DNA of 64,000 nucleotides from Jeongeupia naejangsanensis (GTDB lineage: Bacteria; Pseudomonadota; Gammaproteobacteria; Burkholderiales; Chitinibacteraceae), in the NCBI RefSeq assembly GCF_016865585.1, contig NZ_JAESND010000004.1, positions 124,001 to 188,000 of the forward strand, in the 5' to 3' direction. This document shows, in pieces, positions 59,794-64,000 of the stretch. Position numbers and translations under genes: made by a program. The notes beneath the pieces are model-generated. The model ran no database searches and had not been told where the DNA came from. It saw only the letters and a list, made by a program, of their open reading frames with translations. The number at the start of each line of letters is the position of its first letter. Position 1 is the stretch's first letter.

Positions 59794-60687
59794 TTACGAC
59801 GTGCCGGGAGCGTCACCGGCTTCGGCGCTGGCCTGATTGACGATCCAGTCACTGAACAGCTGCATCGCCGGTGATGGCGTGCGCGATTTCAGCGTCGCCA
59901 GCCAGTAGGTGCCGGTATGGACTTCGGCATCGAAGGGGCGGACGAGCTGGCCGGATTGCAGTTCGCGCGAGAACATTCTCGATGGTGCCAGCGCGATGCC
60001 GGCGCCCTGCATGGCGGCTTCGACCATGAGTCGGGAGGAGTCAAAGACAGGCCCGGTGGCCGGCCAGGGGGCCAGCCCCGCAGCGGCGAACCAGTCGGGC
60101 CATTCATCGGCGCGATACGAGCGCAGCAGCGTCTCGCGGCCCAGATCGGCCGTCGTGGCCAGCCGGCGGGCGAGGGCCGGCGCGCACAGCGGGGTCAATG
60201 GTGCATCGAACAGCCGGGTCGCGTGCGTGCCGGGCCAGACACCGTCGCCGAAGCGGATCGCGAAATCCAGTCCCTCGCCAGCTAGGTCGACCAGATTGTT
60301 GTGGGTCAGCAGCCGCAGCTCGATAAACGGATGGGCCTCGCCAAAGTGCTTGAGCCTCGGCATCAGCCAGCCGACCGCAAAGGTGCCGACGACGCCGACG
60401 GTGAGCACTTCGTGGAAGTGGCCGCCATCGAACTGCTTGAGCACCTGCTCGATCCGGCCGAACGCGTCGCTGAGCACCGGCAGCAGGGCACGGCCCTCGT
60501 CGGTCAGTCCGAGTCCGCGCGGCAGCCGCTTGAACAGGGCGCAGCCCAGCCGGTCCTCCAGCGCACGAACCTGCTGGCTGACCGCCGCCTGCGTGACGTT
60601 CAGTTCCTGCGCCGCGCGGGTGAAGTTCAGCTGGCGGGCAGACGATTCGAAGGCGCGCAGCGCATTCAGCGGCAGGTGAGGGCGCAT
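59794..60687 (-). CDS. ampR: LysR-type beta-lactamase regulator AmpR
   Basis: A 297-residue LysR regulator closely resembling AmpR of Enterobacteria and Pseudomonas. The HTH is MRPHLPLNALRAFESSARQL, NFTRAAQELNVTQAAVSQQV. The effector domain has LTVGVVGTFAVGWLMPRLKH, LRLLTHNNLVDLAGEGLDFA and LLRSYRADEWPDWF, which match AmpR. AmpR senses muropeptides and UDP-MurNAc-pentapeptide and controls a divergent beta-lactamase gene. Here the divergent gene is a class A beta-lactamase, not ampC. The start at 60687 is the AmpR-like one. Confidence 0.92.
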   Translation of the reverse strand: MRPHLPLNALRAFESSARQLNFTRAAQELNVTQAAVSQQVRALEDRLGCALFKRLPRGLGLTDEGRALLPVLSDAFGRIEQVLKQFDGGHFHEVLTVGVVGTFAVGWLMPRLKHFGEAHPFIELRLLTHNNLVDLAGEGLDFAIRFGDGVWPGTHATRLFDAPLTPLCAPALARRLATTADLGRETLLRSYRADEWPDWFAAAGLAPWPATGPVFDSSRLMVEAAMQGAGIALAPSRMFSRELQSGQLVRPFDAEVHTGTYWLATLKSRTPSPAMQLFSDWIVNQASAEAGDAPGTS

Positions 60688-60809
60688 TACGGCTCCGTCA
60701 TCAGTTTTTCTTGGGTCTACGAGCAATTATTCTCGTTTGTCCGCCGCCGGCAAAGCGCCGATAGTGCGTTCATTGCCGATCCTGTCCATCATTCAACGAG
60801 GTCGAACCG
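60688..60809. promoter_or_regulatory. ampR-bla divergent control region
   Basis: Contains the inverted repeat ACGAG-caattatt-CTCGT (60719-60736) in an AT-rich stretch (atcagtttttcttgggtct, then caattattctcg). This is the expected place for the AmpR-binding site in AmpR-controlled beta-lactamase pairs. Confidence 0.45.
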
Positions 60810-61706
60810 ATGCTTGATTCTCCCGGGCGCCGTCAGCTGTTGCTGGCTGCCGCTAGTTTGCCTTTTGCCTTGGCCCTGAAGTCCCGTGCTGCGGAGATGG
60901 CGCACACCGGTGCCGGAAGCAGGACCGATGCCGATTTCTTGGCGCTCGAACGACGTCATGGTGGCCGGCTCGGCGTGTGCGCGCTCGATACCGGCAGCGG
61001 CAGGCGGCTCGGTTACCGGATGGACGAGCGCTTTGCCTTCTGCAGCACCTTCAAGGCAATGCTGGCCGGTGCGATTCTCGCGCGCAGTGTCGGCGATGCC
61101 GGCCTGCTGCAACGGAGGATCCGCTATACGCAGGCTGATCTGGTCAGCTATTCGCCCGTCAGCGGTCCGCGTGTCGCCGACGGCATGACCGTGGCCGAGC
61201 TGTGCGCCGCAGCGATCCAATACAGCGACAACACCGCCGCCAACCTGTTGATCAGGCAGCTCGGGGCGCCGGCCGACGTCACCACATTCGCACGCAGCAT
61301 CGGCGACGACGTGTTCCGGCTCGACCGCTGGGAAACCGAACTCAACACCGCGCTGCCGGGCGATCCGCGCGATACGACGACTCCGGCCGCGATGGCGCGC
61401 AGCCTGCAGGCGCTCACGCTTGGCGACGCGCTGCCGCCAGCGCAGCGCGCGCAGTTGCAGGACTGGCTGCGTGGCAACACCACCGGTGCAAAACGGATCC
61501 GTGCCGGCGTGCCGGCCGGCTGGCAGGTCGGCGACAAGACCGGCTCCGGCGACTACGGTACGACCAACGATATCGCCGTGCTCTGGCCGCCGCAGCGCGC
61601 GCCGATCGTGCTCGCCGTTTATTTCACCCGCCCGGCGCAGGATGCCAAGTGGGTCGACGCGGCGATTGCCGATGCCGCCCGGCTCGTCGTCAAGGCGCTG
61701 GCCTGA
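60810..61706 (+). CDS. bla: Class A serine beta-lactamase (CTX-M/PenA/L2-like), AmpR-linked
   Basis: A 298-residue periplasmic enzyme hydrolysing beta-lactams. The N-terminus [20 protein letters not shown] is a likely Tat-type signal peptide. All class A motifs are present: S79-T-F-K82 (Ambler S70/K73) in [12 protein letters not shown] in [11 protein letters not shown], the omega-loop Glu166 in [20 protein letters not shown], and KTG in [20 protein letters not shown]. That last stretch is almost identical to CTX-M enzymes. Cys69 is present but residue 238 is Gly, so the carbapenemase-type Cys69-Cys238 bond is absent. Divergent from ampR, so probably inducible. Confidence 0.94.
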   Translation: MLDSPGRRQLLLAAASLPFALALKSRAAEMAHTGAGSRTDADFLALERRHGGRLGVCALDTGSGRRLGYRMDERFAFCSTFKAMLAGAILARSVGDAGLLQRRIRYTQADLVSYSPVSGPRVADGMTVAELCAAAIQYSDNTAANLLIRQLGAPADVTTFARSIGDDVFRLDRWETELNTALPGDPRDTTTPAAMARSLQALTLGDALPPAQRAQLQDWLRGNTTGAKRIRAGVPAGWQVGDKTGSGDYGTTNDIAVLWPPQRAPIVLAVYFTRPAQDAKWVDAAIADAARLVVKALA

Positions 61707-61823
61707 GCCGGGGTGACGAATTAAGGTTGCTTTTTGCAATCGATGTCGACTAGTTACGCTTCTTTTTGCTCCGGCCGGCGCTAGACTTCGAGCCCTTCGA
61801 GTAGCGCCAGGAAGGGGAGTGGC

Positions 61824-63398
61824 ATGCCCAAGGCGGGGTTGACCGCGTTTGCGTTGACGCTGGTGGTGATCATCGGCCTGCTGCCGGTCGGATTCAGTTT
61901 TTACCTGGCGCGCGAGCATGCGATGCACGAGCTGAGCGAGCGGGTGCAGTTGCTGGCGATGCGGACGCAGTGGCGGACCGAACTGGTGACCCAGCAGGCG
62001 ATGGATGCACTCGAATCCCTGAGCGTCATAGACGCCGTTCCGTGCTCGCCACTGCACTTGCGGGCCATGCGCGAGCAGACCTATGCGCTCGGTTACATCC
62101 GCAACGCCGTTTACCTCGACGGCGACGTACCGCGTTGCTCGGTGCTGGACGCCCGGCTTGAGCTTCCGCCCTTGCGCAAGCCGGACTGGCAGGGACGCGA
62201 TGTCTTGGTCTGGCAGCATCTGGACAAGGGCAGCCGTAGACCGATGATCAATGCGCGTCGCGGTCGCTACATGGTCGAAGTGGCCGCCGACTCCTATGTC
62301 GACGTGGTGCGGCGCTACGACGGGGTGCATTTCGGCATCGTCGATCCGGTCAACCGCAAGGTCGTTGCAGGCGACGAAACCAGTGAACCGCAGAAACTGA
62401 TGGGGGCGCTGGACAACGATCACGGCACATTCTGGCGTGACGGTAATGTCTTCGTTGTCAGGCAACTGCCCGAATGGCCGCTGGCCGTGGTCGCCTACGC
62501 GCCACTGTCGAACGAGCGCCAGTCACTGATGCGCGAGTTGCTGATCTGGCTGCCGATCGGCATCGCATGCAGCGGCCTGATGGTCTGGTGGCTGGTACGG
62601 CTGCTGCGCGAGCTCGATTCGCCCAAGCGCCGGTTGCAGGCGGCACTGCGCAAACGGCAGCTTTTTGTCGAATACCAGCCGATCGTCGCGCTGTCGGGCG
62701 GCGAATGCGTGGGCGCCGAAGCGCTGCTGCGCTGGCGCCAGTCCGACGGCAGCCTGGTGCGGCCCGATCTGTTCATCGCGCAGGCCGAGGAAGACGGCAT
62801 GATCCAGCCGCTGACCGATTACCTGATCGAGCGGCTGTTCATCGAACTGGGCGCGTTTCTCGCGATCAATCCCGGTTTGCACGTCTCGATCAATCTGGCC
62901 GCGCCCGATCTGACGCAGCGCCGCGTGCTCGACCTGCTCATGCCCTTGCTGCAACGTTATGCAGTACGGCCGGAACAGATCTGCCTGGAAGCCACCGAAC
63001 GCGGCTTTCTCGACACCCGCCAGACGCGGTTGGTGATGGAGGATTTCCGCCGTGCCGGGCATCCGATCTACATCGATGATTTCGGCACCGGCTACTCCAG
63101 TTTGTCCTGCCTGCAGGAGCTGCCGGTCGATGTCCTGAAGATCGACAAGTCGTTCGTCGATACGCTGGCGACGTCCGCTGCGACGAGCAAGGTGGCGCCG
63201 CATATCATTGAAATGGCGCACGGCCTGGGTCTGGCGATGGTTGCCGAGGGGGTCGAAACCACCGTGCAGGCCGAGTACCTGCGGGAACACGGCGTCCAGT
63301 ACGGCCAAGGGTGGCTGTTCGCCAGAAGCCTGCCGGCCGGGGAGTTCATCCGGTATTGTCGGCAGTATCCGCTTCGGCCGATCGCCGACAGGGCATGA
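61824..63398 (+). CDS. CSS-motif c-di-GMP phosphodiesterase (EAL domain)
   Basis: A 524-residue inner-membrane enzyme. TM1 about 7-28, periplasmic CSS domain (about 30-230) with Cys74 (AVPCSPLHLRAM) and Cys105 (VPRCSVLDA), TM2 about 236-258. The EAL domain (about 268-515) has GAEALLRW, NLAAPDLTQRRVL, CLEATERGF, YIDDFGTGYSSLSCLQELPV, KIDKSFV and AEGVETTVQAEYL, all needed for catalysis. In E. coli PdeC-type proteins the two periplasmic cysteines form a DsbA-dependent disulfide that controls activity. The CSS triplet here reads CSV. Confidence 0.92.
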   Translation: MPKAGLTAFALTLVVIIGLLPVGFSFYLAREHAMHELSERVQLLAMRTQWRTELVTQQAMDALESLSVIDAVPCSPLHLRAMREQTYALGYIRNAVYLDGDVPRCSVLDARLELPPLRKPDWQGRDVLVWQHLDKGSRRPMINARRGRYMVEVAADSYVDVVRRYDGVHFGIVDPVNRKVVAGDETSEPQKLMGALDNDHGTFWRDGNVFVVRQLPEWPLAVVAYAPLSNERQSLMRELLIWLPIGIACSGLMVWWLVRLLRELDSPKRRLQAALRKRQLFVEYQPIVALSGGECVGAEALLRWRQSDGSLVRPDLFIAQAEEDGMIQPLTDYLIERLFIELGAFLAINPGLHVSINLAAPDLTQRRVLDLLMPLLQRYAVRPEQICLEATERGFLDTRQTRLVMEDFRRAGHPIYIDDFGTGYSSLSCLQELPVDVLKIDKSFVDTLATSAATSKVAPHIIEMAHGLGLAMVAEGVETTVQAEYLREHGVQYGQGWLFARSLPAGEFIRYCRQYPLRPIADRA

Positions 63399-63621
63399 TC
63401 TGCAACAAGCCGCGGCATTGGGGGCGGCGTTATCCTTGACCGGGTCGCCGGAAGCAGTGATGCCGTGCGCCGCCTTGCGCACGCGGCAGTGCTTTTGAAG
63501 GTGCGCGTCGTTGTGATACACAGCAGGGCTGGTGAGTCGCGGTTTGCGTCAGGGCGTTGTCGGCGTATCGCGCCATTCGCCGCGCCCGCCCTTTTGCCGA
63601 GTCCGCACCTTGCAACGCGAT

Positions 63622-64000
63622 ATGAAGAAGATTGACGACGTCGACCTGAAAATACTGGAAATCCTGTCGGCGGATGCCCGTGCCCCGATTTCCGAGATCG
63701 GCCGGCGCGTTCACAAATCGCGCACGGCGGTCGAGGCGCGCATCGCGCGCATGGAGAACGACGGCGTGATCCAGGGGTATCAGGCCATCCTCGGCGAGCC
63801 GGGCATGCTTGCGGTTCCCCCCAACGAGGCCTTCCTGATCATCAAGCATTCCGGCGGCAGCGATTGCCACCTCGTCTGGAACGAAATCAAGGATTACCGC
63901 AACGTGATCGAGTGCCATTCGCTGTTCGGACCGCTCGACCTGATCGTCAAGATACGCTACACCCAGTTCGACGAGCTGATGGCGTTGAAGGAGCGCGTAT
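63622..64000 (+). CDS. Lrp/AsnC-family transcriptional regulator (3' end cut by window edge)
   Basis: The first 126 codons of an Lrp/AsnC-type protein. It starts MKKIDDVDLKILEILSADAR, then APISEIGRRVHKSRTAVEAR and IARMENDGVIQGYQAIL, the AsnC-type HTH and linker. The RAM/effector-domain part begins (FLIIKHSGGSDCHLVWNEIK, then VIECHSLFGPLDLIVKI) and runs out of the window. Target genes and ligand unknown. About 220 bases upstream hold no other gene. Confidence 0.9.
   Translation, partial: MKKIDDVDLKILEILSADARAPISEIGRRVHKSRTAVEARIARMENDGVIQGYQAILGEPGMLAVPPNEAFLIIKHSGGSDCHLVWNEIKDYRNVIECHSLFGPLDLIVKIRYTQFDELMALKERV

Overview
The window reads as chromosome of a high-GC, polarly flagellated betaproteobacterium, most likely Neisseriales and plausibly the chitin-degrading family Chitinibacteraceae. 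This placement is inference. It rests on an FlhF/FlhG flagellar set, a divergent rluD/bamD(comL) pair, a chitin-binding CE2-type esterase and high GC in all frames. I see no insertion sequence, prophage, integrase or CRISPR array.

Region 1 (1-16860) is a flagellar locus. On the minus strand run flhB, flhA, then flhF, flhG and, after a guest cassette, fliA (cut by the window edge). The guest cassette (770-4731) encodes a GNAT acetyltransferase and a complete MlaE/MlaF/MCE/lipoprotein lipid-transport system, all co-directional. An oppositely oriented rluA splits flhA from flhF, and next to it lies a duplicated flhA 3' end. On the plus strand run fliK and fliLMNOPQR (motor switch, export gate).

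Region 2 (16861-25707) holds folE2 and a small accessory stretch: a miniature inverse autotransporter, a small membrane protein, an unrecognised 489-residue protein and a two-HTH LuxR-type regulator. Conserved pgeF-rluD follow, divergent from bamD, then a four-tRNA cluster (Ala-Glu-Arg-Glu) and an alpha/beta hydrolase.

Region 3 (25827-36661) is a glycerol locus: glpR divergent from glpD-glpSTPQUV-glpK-tpiA. It encodes ATP-driven glycerol uptake, phosphorylation, oxidation to dihydroxyacetone phosphate and isomerisation into glycolysis. No glpF channel gene is present.

Region 4 (36683-53057) is an envelope-stress and efflux block: an OmpR/CpxR-like two-component system divergent from a Spy/CpxP-like protein, with a CpxR-type triple TTTAC repeat between them. 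It is followed by mdtABC with its own outer-membrane factor and macAB with a second one.

Region 5 (53255-64000) is mixed: a quinone-oxidoreductase-like enzyme divergent from a LysR regulator, a serine beta-lactamase-like hydrolase, the chitin-binding esterase, a TPR-like protein, a DUF1697 protein, an ampR/class A beta-lactamase pair, a CSS-type c-di-GMP phosphodiesterase and the start of an Lrp/AsnC regulator.

No wholly new system can be proven here. The best leads are the flhA 3' duplication whose differences are all synonymous, an FlhG lacking both Walker A lysines, the two-HTH regulator with its unknown partner, the complementary degenerate motifs of the glycerol ABC ATPases, and the CpxR-type boxes.
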